Source of the DNA: Reticulascus tulasneorum
Lineage: Eukaryota; Ascomycota; Sordariomycetes; Glomerellales; Reticulascaceae
Direction: 5' to 3'
Length of the DNA stretch: 64,000 nt
Assembly: GCA_001557505.1 (NCBI GenBank)
Contig: LSAX01000003.1
Location: 186,001 to 250,000, forward strand
Numbering within the stretch: position 1 is the stretch's first letter; each line of letters opens with the position of its first letter. This document shows, piece by piece, positions 30,064 through 41,786 of the stretch. A model generated the notes under the pieces. The model ran no database searches. It was not told the origin of the DNA and saw only the letters and a list, made by a program, of their open reading frames with translations. The position numbers and the translations under genes were made by a program.

Positions 30064-31335
30064 ATGACGGACTTACGATCTGGAACCCGACAAAACGCAT
30101 GCAAAGCCTGCGCGAGGGCCAAGCGATCGTGTGATAGACAGAATCCACAGTGCGGGCGCTGTGCCGATAGGGGGATTGATTGCGCGTACGCCCCAAGACC
30201 CAGGCGGAACGAGAACAGAATCTTGGCGCCGCACCCGCCAAACCCTGGCCTAGATCAGTCCAACCAAATACAGGTTCTTGGTGGTGTCAGACAGGCATCC
30301 GTTCTGGGTCGGCCACTCGCGGCAATCTCGCAGCAAAACGGCGACGCAGCGTCTCGATTCACAGTGGCACTGGAAGCATGGCATCGCAACAAGACTGAGA
30401 ACCTGACGATAGCATCGCCAATCACTGTCCGTTACATTGAGCCGGGAATTTCTTGGTTCCTCACTCAAGACTCATGGGACCTCAAGCACCCCATAGTACC
30501 TCCCCCAGCATCGCCATCTGCCCTAGCCAAGTCCATCGTCAACGGACTTCGGGGTTGGATCCGAGACTGGGCTGTGCATGGCCACAATATCTTCATTCAC
30601 TCAAAGCTCTACCAGCCCGGCTTGCCGCATTGTTTAGAGGATGCTTACACGGCGCTCGCCGCGTACATAGCCAGGACTGCGGAAACGGAAGACATGGTGC
30701 TACGCATCATAGAGCATCGCGCCACAAGCCTCTGCCAGCAGTCGATCCTGCTGGAGGGAGTTGAGAAGCTCGATGCCAAGGCCCATCTTGCTCGCACCCA
30801 AGCATTACTGGTGTACACACATATCTGCCTCTTCGACGGATGTCCCAGACAGCGTGCCCTGGCCGAGAGTATGCTTTGCACCCTATGCCAATGGTGCTAC
30901 CAGATGCGGGATGCAGCTATAGCAGAGGCTCCGCGGCACCATGAGGAGTTGGTGCAGCTCCTTCCAGGTGATAGCGGACTAGAATCGGCGATATGGCGGG
31001 CTTGGATCACCTCGGAAAGCATGCGGCGAACTTGGCTTGTCGTTTCAGGATTTCTCAATGTCTGCATTACGACGTGGGACGGGTGGACTGGATGCTCCGG
31101 TGTTCTCATGTACACCACTCGCCAGGGGTTGTGGGAGGCTTCTAATGCCTGGCGTTGGACGCAGCAGGTTCGGAAGCAAAGTCCACTGTTCGCTCAGAGT
31201 TTGAAGCTGCTGGAGCTCATGGACGAGACGCCACCTGCCGAAGTGGACGAATTCACACATCAGATGATATCAATCGTCCTGCCGCCGGAACGGGTAGATC
31301 GTTGGGTTACCGAGACACCACAAATCGAAGGATAG
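30064..31335 (+). CDS. Zn2Cys6 transcription factor, cluster regulator 2
   Basis: Intronless, 423 residues. The zinc cluster begins at residue 13 (CKACARAKRSC, then CGRC and DC) with exact C-x2-C-x6-C-x6-C-x2-C-x6-C spacing, followed by an Arg/Pro linker. The rest is an all-helical regulatory region shared with regulator 1: LARTQALLVYTHICLFDG, then SESMRRTWLV, then a final DRW-type segment. The two proteins are thus diverged paralogues, about 7 kb apart on the same strand, each beginning about 0.5 kb from a divergent enzyme gene. It probably regulates the local pathway genes; whether the two act together or on separate targets is unknown. Confidence 0.88.
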   Translation: MTDLRSGTRQNACKACARAKRSCDRQNPQCGRCADRGIDCAYAPRPRRNENRILAPHPPNPGLDQSNQIQVLGGVRQASVLGRPLAAISQQNGDAASRFTVALEAWHRNKTENLTIASPITVRYIEPGISWFLTQDSWDLKHPIVPPPASPSALAKSIVNGLRGWIRDWAVHGHNIFIHSKLYQPGLPHCLEDAYTALAAYIARTAETEDMVLRIIEHRATSLCQQSILLEGVEKLDAKAHLARTQALLVYTHICLFDGCPRQRALAESMLCTLCQWCYQMRDAAIAEAPRHHEELVQLLPGDSGLESAIWRAWITSESMRRTWLVVSGFLNVCITTWDGWTGCSGVLMYTTRQGLWEASNAWRWTQQVRKQSPLFAQSLKLLELMDETPPAEVDEFTHQMISIVLPPERVDRWVTETPQIEG

Positions 31336-32120
31336 TAGACCATAAGAGGCACGACGCTCCAATGCAGTATTCTGATTGCAAAATTATTGCCATTGACACG
31401 AAAACTACATTCGCCGAGCGGATTCTGAAGAACATGTGCCTAAAACTCAGTCGAATGCCAGACACTAACCAGTGGTTTGAAGGTCTCTGAATGTCTCGAA
31501 GTGTCCATTTAACTCCATTGTAAGCTGCTGGTCAAGCAGGTTACCAACGATGCGGGGTTGCTATCTAGACATTACATGCTAGATGCTGCATCGAAGTCGC
31601 CAGCACAGTAGCTAAACAATTCCAAAACGCACCTCTTTGTTAAACGGACAACACAGCACATTATTTTCATTATTGTCCCTTGAGGCCATGTAGACCATGC
31701 CTTGGTTCGACGTTATCTACAAGTATCAATCGAGGGAGTTGAGATAGCCATATTGTAGTCAATTCTCTGCAGCTCTTCCAGTGATGGTGCGTCTAACAAT
31801 TTTTCTGGTCTCGCAGTCGTGGGTATAAAAAGAGTATGGCCTTTGCCCAGAAAGGTAACGGCCTCGATATACTGGTTTATAGAGCAGACACTCGCCGTCA
31901 CTGTCAACGACATGTTTGAGGTTTATCTACCAATGTGGATAGCACGTGCGTGGCAACATCTCACATCAACCAGCACAGTGATTTCTTCAGGATTCTAACA
32001 AGCACATGTATTCTATCGCGAATCGCAAGCCAGTCCTAAGAGCTGCTTGAGCATCTTTGCTCACACATGGCCAAGTGGTATTGTGCATTGTAGCTGCCAG
32101 ACTCGTGCATGCAATTCCGG
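31336..32120. other. Intergenic, no gene seen
   Basis: A 66-codon frame at 31713-31913 (-) reads like protein in part (LGKGHTLFIPTTARPEKLL) but has no partner exon I could place; it could be a relic. Nothing else was found. Confidence 0.35.
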
Positions 32121-32862
32121 CTATGGTCGCGAATCATAGTACGCCGGATTCTGTGTAGGGTGTGTAGGGGGCGGACTAAAGACAACGTTGGGAACCGGGT
32201 AGGATGGATAGGCTGTGTGTTGGATGGGGTTGAGCGGCTCGGATTGGGCGTTGGCGGGCTCGTAGGCACCGCGAAGAGTTCCTTTACGAGATCTGTGGAA
32301 GATGACGCTGGCGTATATGAGAAGACCCGCGAAGGACAAGCTGGAAGGGGGGACAGGGTCAGTACGAAATATCAAGGGGGCAGGCCAATGGGTTTCAAGC
32401 CCCGGGTAGCTGCTGTAATCGGCAAATTTATTAGAGGGGCTCTTAAAAGTGTACTCACTAAATAATCACGCCAATGGCAATCGTAACGCCCGTTCTCGCT
32501 CCAAGCATTGAAATGATGAACAAAACGGTCCAGATGGTTGTTTGGATCACGTTGACGATCAGAAAGAAGCGCGGAGTCAGCGTCCGCCTGGCGCGCTTGA
32601 CGATGCAAACAATGTCGAGGATGAGACACACAGCGATGATCAACATAACGACGATCAGCATAACAAGTATGGCGGTGAAGCTGATGTTGGTGCCGTATGT
32701 CTCGTAGATGCGCTCGACATCATCTGAGTAGGAAGCGATAACTCCAATTGCAAGGCCGTAAATGCCAATGTCGACGACCATGACCAGAATTCGCACAATC
32801 CAGAAAGGCAACAGCACGCGCTTCAAAAACGGCGAATCGCCGATAATCTGATGCGCAGCCAT
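32121..32862 (-). CDS. Four-helix membrane protein, MARVEL-like
   Basis: Two exons, 32862-32459 and 32340-32121, giving 207 residues. The 118-nt intron starts GTGAGT and ends CCTTCCAG, and splicing bypasses the in-frame stop right after the first exon. Four hydrophobic segments are evident: about residues 18-42, 55-82, 98-120 and 125-145, the last spanning the exon junction. A cytoplasmic tail rich in Pro, Asn and Ala follows. This four-helix plan with short loops matches fungal MARVEL-domain proteins, which sit in plasma-membrane or vesicle membranes, but sequence motifs in that family are weak. Function not assignable. Confidence 0.72.
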
Positions 32863-35476
32863 GCTGGGTGTTGTGCGTCGTATGAGTTACCGGGACGGGG
32901 CACTAGGAAAATGGAGTAGAATATGTTCAGCAGGATGTGTTGGAAGATAAAATCCAAAGATTGCAGTAGACCTGCAGTTAAGTACTACGTAGTATGTCCG
33001 TAATTGATAAATATCGAAGCTAGTGGAGGCCCCTTTTCAGCCCTGCTCAGCCCAATTTTGCAGCCAAGGGGCGGAGCTCTGCCAGAAATGGTAAAATATC
33101 CAAATCCTGCGCCAAGTCTGCCCAGCGGCCGATACCCTGCCACCCTACGTGCCTGCAACTCTGTACTCATAATGTGCTGCACCTTAGCCTGGGGCTGAAT
33201 CTTATCCACATTCCTGAACAAAAGGCCCACTATGCTTGACTTAACGGACGAAATCTTGGTGGCAGAAGCCACTAAATAAGCGGCTCCCGTTTAATGCAGA
33301 AAAATCACCGCCTGGCGAGAGCGTGATAGGGCGGCAAAGCGGCCGCTAGGATCCCACAGCTCACTAGCGCTGACTCGCCATCTAGAACTCAAACCTAGAT
33401 CACAGGAACGTGCACCGGAAAGGCGGGGCATGCTGGGGCCCCAAATAGAAAGAAGAAGAAGAAAAGGAAGAAAAGGGTTCATGATGAGTGCGAATTGCTT
33501 AACTAGACCCCCGAGAAATCACCGATCCAGCACCATGGACCCGGTAAAAGTGATTCATCTCATTCTGCCGCCATTGTAGAACCACTGCCAAGCCAAAAAT
33601 GGACTCAAGCCTACAGGAGCTCGTTTCCAGGCAGCTGCTGGAGGCGACGCACTCGGGAAAGACGATATGATGCTGCTGTATGCTGGGCCATGTAGAACTG
33701 AATGCTGGGATCGCGCAGCAAACGGTCCTCGTCGATATCAGATATCTCATCCATTCGCGCGATGATAGACCGTGTTCACGATTTTGGAGTCGACAAAGTA
33801 GGCTTCTGACAGCCGAGGCGCTGTGGGCCTGGTCGTCACTCTTTGTGGTCTTGGTGACCGGCTTCTTCATTACGATCGTCCGCTTTCTGTCCAATCTTGG
33901 CCCATTTTTATCCAGCTCGCGGACCCGTCACACGTTCAAAGCTTGTTATACATGTTAGGATGGGAGAGTTCTCAGCCGCTGTCCTTCTCAATCCACCCCT
34001 TGCGCGCATCACAAGCTTTGCGGGAGAATCTGGAGGGCGGCGAAAGACGGATGACAGGAACAGGCGACAGAGGGAAATCGCAACTCCGAGGAAATACAAT
34101 GATGGCGTATGAGCCGAGCTTGGGATTGAATGCCATGTGGTATGTTGGGATGGAGTCAGGCTTCCTCGGAATATCCCTGATGGGCAAGGGATATATTGTA
34201 TCGTCTCCGTTGTTGAGTTCTTGTTACTGAATGACGGAGATGGCATGGGCCTGTTTGAGGATGTTGCTAATTCCCCGTAACAGTTTCCACTAGCATCATG
34301 ACCGGGCAGTGCTTCTCGACCAGGTGGAGCGAGACGGAGGCGGCTGGCGGCAAGTGATCATGACAGAGTAAGGGGAGGCTGGGTCTGAGTAGAGAGTGTA
34401 CTCCCCGTTACTAAACTCGGTCATTGCTTGTTTTTAGATTGAGCTACAACCAGGGGCGAGTAACCCAGCGTCGTAGAGAATAAGACAATATGATAATGAG
34501 GCGAGGAAGCAGGGCACTTCTCGAAATGTTTCGCAAGTTGTCATTTTCAGTCAGAAATGATAACTCTCAATGGTCTACTAACTAACTTATCACGAACGAT
34601 CGGGCTTACAAGTAGTTGAAACATGTGAGGCTATGTGTGTGCGGGGGGGGCTTCGTCTGCCACCTGGCAGATAGATACCAGAAGTCAATGATATAAGCTC
34701 CTAGAACTGAAGGGGTTCATAGATAAAAACCAACATCTACCTATACCTGCCTGCCAGTGGGCCTGCTTTGATCCAGCAGTTGTGTCCCTTCACTCTATAC
34801 AACGACTCCTAGGGGCGCTGGCCATGACATCAATCTCCCGGTAGTCTTTGTTCCGGAACTATCTCATGCACAACTCCTCCCAAGCGCGGCAGCGCGTACT
34901 CCTTCTTTCCGAAGGCGATCACGTCAGCCAATCGGAACCCATGAGCTTGAAGCATGGCCCGTTCCTTACGAACCTCACCCTTCCCAGCCCGAGATACATA
35001 AATCTCCGAGCAACATCCACTCGTGAATGTTAGTGATTCTGCTCATGACGCTGCCTAGTGCCTCAGACATAGAAAACACCTCAAGCCATACGGGACCGTG
35101 TCTTCAGAGATGAGCAATGGCATAATTGTGAGTACGAACATTTGTACATAGAGAATAGACAATGTGACATAAATAGATGGCGGGCAACGCATAAACGTAA
35201 TTTGTGACGCAATTCAAGAGAGAAGACTTGTCAGCTCCTATATGTTGTGTGGTATACTAGCAAGCATGGACCTAACTATAATAAACCCATTCGCCCATGG
35301 CACGACATGTTGGTTTCAAAAATTAGCGAATCTTCACGAACCGAAAAACAAATTTCTATGAAAGATGGAGACAAGAAATATTTACAACTGCCCCACGAAC
35401 CGCTTATAGTAATACAACGTTGAATTGAGATTAAAAGATATATAAATGGGTACCAAACGCCGCGAAACCCGACAGA
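32863..35476. other. Gene-poor region
   Basis: About 2.6 kb. A short purine-rich run lies at 33450-33480. Overlapping frames on both strands at 33500-34250 have no family signal and no consistent splice model. Nothing else was recognised. Confidence 0.35.
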
Positions 35477-37108
35477 CTACCACAATACAAATGCACCGAA
35501 GGCCACAAGAACCATAATCATGCTGGCCTCGGACTTGCCACCGCCGCTCACTGGAACCTGAACTGGAGTTTTCGTGGGACTGCATCCCTTTCCGCCGCAG
35601 CCGCCGCTGATGAGTGTCGGGGCCTTGGTTGTCCAGGTCCCATTATGGTGTGCTGAGGCCGAGACAGTTGGAAGGGTAGTAGGCGGCACGATCTCTGTTG
35701 TTTCGGTCGTGTGGTGGAGGGGGCAATCTGGAACGTCATCGGGGCAGGCAGTCACGGTGTAGTAGGAAGTCGTGCGCACGGTCTTGGTTACTGGTCCTTC
35801 TGGCACTTCCGGAGTAACTGTCGGCTCGGTTTCTGTGCTGCTAGTAGGTTCGTCGACCGGGGGTTGACTCGGTTCATCGACAGGAGGCTGCGTCGGCTTC
35901 GAAGTTGGCACAGGCGTGGTCTTGGATGTTATCTTAGTTGTTGCCTTGGTCGTAGTCTTGATCGTGGTGGGTTTGACCTCATCCTTCAGGTTATACACCT
36001 TGATGGACCGTAGCTGGAAGAACGTGTCCTTGAATGCGGCGGGGTTCTTGGCTACGTACTCTTCGCACGTCTTTGCTTTGGTAGCAGCCGCGCACTGTGA
36101 GTTCCAGAAGAAGTCAATACCCGCAACACCGCAAAAATCGATGTTCAAGATCAGAGCCTGCTCCTTGAAGACCTTGTTGACTTCGCAGGTGGAGGTGACA
36201 AGACGGGGTGGGCCCCAGGTGTTCGGGTTCGGATTTGTGGCGATGTCCTTTGGCGCATTGGCGTGGGTGAACCCCCAGACCTTGATGAAATCGTCTGTCC
36301 ATTCCATGGCGTCTGTTCAAGGTTAGCAGTTATCAAGCATGAGCGTGTGGTAACACCTACATATGCCACCGCTAGCCGACCCAAACGGCGCGGCTGAGTC
36401 GAAGCCACTGCATCCTTCGTTCAGTGCTTGACCAGGGGCGTTAAGATCGCAGTTTGGCTTTCCCACGGGTGCTGTCATGCCATTTCCATCGACACGGCAC
36501 ACGCCGACGGCGGCGTCGGTATGTAGCGTGATTCGATTAAACGGATCCACATTCCAGGCCTCGTAGATGTCGATCTCGCCAGCCGAGGGCCAAGGTTCGC
36601 CCACGGTCCATCTACACACATCAGAAAAGGAACCTGGGGAAAGAAACCAATAGTGTCTTACAGTGCCGGCCACGAGCCGCAGGTAGGTTTGGGGAAGTGG
36701 CTGAAATCGGAGATAAACAGTCCCTTCTTGTACTTGGTGTTGCTCTCCACGCGAACGCTATTACGTCCCTTTCCTTTGGGGTCCAGCGTAGACTTGTAGT
36801 CGACGCCGAGATATAGTTCGCCTCCAACCTGCTTGATCAGGCCCTGGTTCTCAGCGGACGCGCGAGATTGGTAGCTGACGTATCCGCCGGTGGGATCGAC
36901 ATCGTAGTAGTTGCCGGTATTATGATTACTCTGTGTACCGTTAGCCTATGTCTGTGGGGCGAATTGCCAAACGCACCTCGAAGAACTTCAATTTGTTGAA
37001 AAAGTTGCTAGAGTCGTAGCGATCGACGATCTGGTACGTTTTGGCAGCAGAAGCGGCAGTCGAGAGGACAAGAGCTGTAGCGATACTTAAAACGAGTGAG
37101 GGCGCCAT
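35477..37108 (-). CDS. GPI-anchored GH16 beta-glucanase
   Basis: Four exons, 37108-36977, 36930-36662, 36611-36361 and 36312-35477, giving 495 residues; introns are 46, 50 and 48 nt. A signal peptide covers about residues 1-21. The GH16 jelly-roll domain carries GEIDIYE with Glu146 as nucleophile and Glu151 as acid/base. The downstream GGIYAMEWTDD, formed across the last junction, is typical of fungal endo-1,3(4)-beta-glucanases. After about residue 310 comes a Thr/Ser/Pro-rich stalk with PVDEPSQPPVDEP-like repeats. A hydrophobic C-terminus (MIMVLVAFGAFVLW) after small residues indicates a GPI anchor. The protein probably acts on wall or external beta-glucans at the cell surface. Confidence 0.92.
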
Positions 37109-39944
37109 GGTAAGCAAGTTTGTCTAAAGAGTGTATAGAATTAGGGTGCCCTTAAACTCAAGGAGCCATCCGAGGTGCCGAGCGATCATCGGCCATCTTA
37201 TACGTTCATGGTGGCTAGTCGAGAGGTTTAGGAGGCAGTTCGTATAGGGCTAATGCGTGGGAAATTTGTCAGACCACGCATGGAATCTCATCACCTACCA
37301 ATTCTCTAGACCCGGGGATTCTTTTGACCCGCCCCTGACGGCAGCCAGGGGAAGTGCGTAAGATTTCCCGATGCAGATAATACTAGAGTAGCCGCTTTAG
37401 TTCCCGCAAGCGAGCACCTCCCAAGTACAAATAAGTCAGAGGCGCGTCCAAAGAAACCCGTCTGATTGTCCTCAATTGGATCTTTCATTGCCAAAAAAAA
37501 GTTGAATGGAGCTCTATCGATGTTTTCTTGTAATTGTGCTGGCATTTTTTGATCCCGGCATACCACTTCTTCAACTACGTTAGCCCACTGATCTTGTCGA
37601 CCTAACAGCGTCGTATTACCCCTTGTCCTATGCGCCACGCTTTTGGATACGAGTCCAGATTCTAAGGCAAGGCGCCGGGCTTCGAGGGAATATTTTCTAT
37701 TGGTCCACTCTTTAATCGCCATTTGACATGCCCGCTCAAAGCCCGCTGGGCCCCGGTGCGACTCCCGAACGAGGTTATTTCTGGGTTGAGGTCCCCACTA
37801 TGACTTCGTATCCGACCGGGATGCGAACCCCGTGTCATAACTCAAATGCCCCTTCTTCCAAGTCTGTACATATAGCGCTTACCGATGCTCGGCTGAATAG
37901 GGTCTGGTGTTTTTTGCTACTCGCTCTTTCGTATACTTACTCATTCGCGATTTAGTAATCAACCATAATCAACGATAAACATTCATTCCTGAAACGAGAA
38001 TATTGCTGACTGGAATGGATTTTGGGTTAGCAACGTCATCTACAGCAACTTACAGCAGTTCTAAATCATCGAGACCAAGGACTTTGCTGGTTTAATAAGT
38101 CTTACGCTGCGTGAAGAAGTCCCTGAGCGGCAATCCCAAGACATCGTGACAAATGCGTATCGATCATCTCTACCGTAAGCATTTCATGCCTTCAAATACA
38201 CCCACAGGCGTATATTATTGCGCAACGCCCTGAAAATTTGTTCATGCCTGATCAGTCCACTGGGAACACACAGGCGATGCATAGACATGCTCAGTAAGCG
38301 CAGGACTACCCACCTTCTGTAACGCCAGTTCGCTACGAGTCGGGTGTGCTGGAAGCATGATTGTAATGTTTCGCGCGCTCTTCGGACTAAATGGGTCGCG
38401 AAGCCGGTCATTTCGTAGCGAGGCATCCATGGAGCGCACTAGAAGCGCGCAGAATGGACTGAGCCAACACCGCTAGCGTGACCCACTGCCTGCCGGATTT
38501 CAGATTGACTAATCAGACTTCACAATAGACAGAATCCGTACATGTAACAGTTCTCCTAGGCACCCGAGGGTGTCACTTTATCTCGTGCAGCGTTCGCGTT
38601 ACACACTGAAAATCTGCGTTTAGTTCGACAACTCAGACCCTACGCTTTCAATTGACTTATGTCTGCCCCCACTTCAACCCTCTACCAACTCACGCGCGAA
38701 GCCAACTAACTCCACCGCTGTTTGATAATCTCTATCAGTCTCTTTCACTGGAAATCGTGCGTGGCGGCATTCCGAACACTCAGGTCAACTTGAGAATGTC
38801 GGGGGGCAGGGAGAGGAGCATGAGAAGGCCCAACATGGTGATTGATGGGAGAGAAACGCGTTGTTTTTGGCTGTGGGGAGAGCCGAGTAACCCCAACCAG
38901 CTTCGAAATATGTACAAGGCTAAGAAGAGAGTAGATTGTGTGTAAGAATTATAGAGTCCGAACAGCACCTAGAGTGTCAAGTCTCTACACAGCTTTTTAT
39001 TTTTGGTTAAGCAGCAAAAGACCACCAGCGTGCCTACATGTTCGCCCTTGTTTGAGCCCCTACTTCGGCTGTGTATAGCCACCAAAGCTACAGCCACCAG
39101 GCTTCTCATCTGATAGCCGCCCATGAAGTGTGACTAAAGATTAAGCCCTTTAGACCTATATGCTTAAGGTAAGAGCTGCGGGCCGTGATGTTCATCCCCT
39201 ATTCCGCCCTGCTGTCAAGCATTTGCCAGGCCATTACCAACAACGCCACGTGCGGTTTTTGGCTGCATTTACATTTGGGGACTATTGAACCCCCACATTG
39301 GGCGTAGGCTGCCGCGGGTCGTCTAACGCTAGGGACGTGCGCTGCTCATGAGGCTCTCCTGCGAGCAGCAAGAGCATGGTAGCACACTCAGCCGCACAAG
39401 TTAGCGTGTTTTGTATCACAATGAAGCAGGACGATATCCACAGAGAGAACCAACGCAGGAGCATAAATACCAAAGCCTTACGGACGTACCCCCAGCCATG
39501 ATATTGGTTTATATACGTCTGTACATTTGCCTTTTTATAATATAACTAGGCTGCTTCGTGGCCAAGGCACATATTTGCAGAACCTCTGAAAAGACGTTCC
39601 AGTGTATTGATGGCGAGGTTACGAGGCTGGCCAGCTTCAAGATTCGAAAAGCACATGCGAATAAGAGTGCAATGATGGGCGTGCAAGTTAACTCACAGAC
39701 CTAATTAGCATAATAGATAAAGGAATCTAACACATGCAGAGTGAATTGCTCGCTTTTGTCCTCCTACATGATCATTTCCAAAGCCGAACTGCACAGCCAC
39801 TAGTGCTTTCTCACAGATGATTGATCATCTGACCCCTGGAATGGTTTGCCTCAACACATCTCTTTATCTACTTCAAGGTGTGCGCAGATCCTATGACACG
39901 GATACATAAATGTGTAGCATGGGGTCCAGGAACCACACGCTGCT
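37109..39944. other. Long gene-poor spacer
   Basis: About 2.8 kb. A 138-codon frame at 37306-37722 (-) is the only sizeable one. It looks moderately protein-like (LVLSASGNLTHFPW) but lacks any family motif, so it is left uncalled. No tRNA or repeat was recognised. Confidence 0.35.
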
Positions 39945-41786
39945 CTAGTCTAAGCAGCTTCCACATCCCAAAGAGGCACCACCATTCTCGTCCTCGTCCT
40001 CATCACCGCTATCATTCGCATGTATGCTATACACATCATCATATCCTTCGGGCATTGATTCAAATTTGCTCACTCGCTCCTTGAGAAATGCTTCCCCAAG
40101 CGTCATACCACGCATTTGACCAATTAAGCTCGTTACTGTCACGGGCTCGCTGGTGAGAGGAAATAGAGATGCCGGTGCCATAGAGCTCGTCAAGGAATCG
40201 TGGTTTTTGCGCTCGGACACTTTTTCTTTCAAAATAGTGCAAATGTCGTTGCGAACGAGACCTAAGACCCTATCTATGATGAGATTCTTTTGCCTTGCCA
40301 GCGGGCCGCTCTCCTCATAAATATCCGGGATGGTCCAGTTCGGGTACACGTTTCGATGAGATGGTCGGACCTGTACATCACTGGCGAGAAAGTAATATTC
40401 ACAAAGCCGGCAAGTCGGTTTGCTGCATCCAATAAATTTGGTGTCGTTAAAGAAGCGGCTAACGTTGGTGCCACCGTTCTTTTCAAGCCAATCGTGGAGG
40501 AGCACCTCGGCGTGGATGTATGGACGGAATGATGGTTTCTTGCATTGTGTGGCGATCAAGGCATCCAAGTTGCAAACTCTTTGCAGCTTCTCGGCATAGC
40601 CACGGTTGCTAGCCATTAACGACGTGTCCGAGGTCATTCTGCCAATTAGAGCGCTCGCAGATCGATCTTCGCCACCGCCCTGCCCACGTTTAGCATATGG
40701 GGGGCAAAATGCCTTCATTGGGTTTGGCATTGGCTTGCTAGAAGAAACGGGGACGATCCCGAAGTCGCGAAACAGCTCGGGCCATCGGCTATGTGCCGAT
40801 ACAATGGCTTCAACGGCGCCATAGTATGATAGGAGTCGACCAGAATAATGGCGGAGTTCGCACCAATGTTCCACCGCATCCATGCGTCCTTCCTTTGACC
40901 TCGAAATAATCAGTCCATGTGTGGCTGAGTTGTGTAAGTCATGAAGAGCAAATATAAGCCTGACACGTGTATTAACGACTAGATCCGTGTCAGATATCTT
41001 CTTGTGCATGCTACGCGCGGAGCTTACACATATCCTCCTCCTGGTCATTGGTATTTTCTAGTTCAATTCTATTGTCAATGTGTTCAATCATTCGCTGCAA
41101 GCCGTAAAGCTTCTCCATAATTTCTTGAGCTGCCATAGCATTGAATTAGTTAGGGTCAATACCTATTGATTCGGTGTCGTTGTATCAAACTCACATGAGT
41201 TGGAACCACTTCTGGAGCAGTCTTGGATACAAGTAACCAGATGTTTAGAAAACATGTCCAGGTAGTGATTCACTCGCGATTCGTTGAAGTTAAGAACCGA
41301 TTTGAAGACTTTGTCAAACAAAACCTTTTCATCCCCAGGCGTTGATCGCTCGGCCTTGTGGATCATGCGAAGCAGGTTGGTGACGAAGATGGTGACAGCA
41401 GCCCACTCACTCCTCCGTCTCTGATTAGAAGCGAAAACATAGCAGAGCTTATCGGGCTCCTTTAGGATGACAAGTGACGTGATCGTGTCGCCGCCGCGTC
41501 TATTGTCACACACCTGAGCCAGCTTGTAAACAAACCGATGAAAGGCATGGACATTAGAACTTCCTTCCGAGGCAGGAGAAGGATTATCCGGAAGTCTGAC
41601 TTGACCAACCAACTTATGAGCCTTGATAAGAGTCACTAGAAACACGATCGCTTCGAAAAATCGATTCAAACGTTTGCGAAGCTTTGGGCTTACGGCAGGC
41701 TGAGGTGTAATTGCAGCGGCTACGGCTCTATTAGCGCGCCGACCTCTATGCACTATTTGAGGACGTTTCGGATAATACTTACACAT
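39945..41786 (-). CDS. Putative nucleic-acid deaminase, OTT_1508-like
   Basis: Three exons, 41786-41195, 41129-41028 and 40978-39945, giving 575 residues. Intron 1 (65 nt) has GTGAGT and CTAAC; intron 2 (49 nt) has GTAAGC, CTGAC and ends CTAG. The core deaminase signature is complete: HAE at 387-389, which supplies one zinc ligand and the catalytic Glu, and CSKPTCRLC with Cys421 and Cys424 as the other ligands. YIHAEVLLHDWLEK is the block I associate with the OTT_1508-like deaminases found in fungi. The N-terminal 300 residues are helical and unassigned; the C-terminus is acidic. Members are predicted to deaminate nucleic-acid bases, but activity is unproven. The start may hide a small optional intron (see findings). 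Confidence 0.75.

Noticed and set aside
33450..33480. Purine-rich run (AGAAGAAGAAG type)
   Set aside because: A short simple-sequence stretch with no sign of function.
37306..37722. 138-codon minus-strand frame
   Set aside because: It reads like protein in places but matches nothing I know, and no splice or promoter evidence supports it.
37800..37850. A GGTTCGCATCC-like sequence on the minus strand resembling a tRNA T-arm
   Set aside because: The loop lacks the invariant A at position 58 and no matching D-arm, anticodon arm or acceptor stem could be placed.
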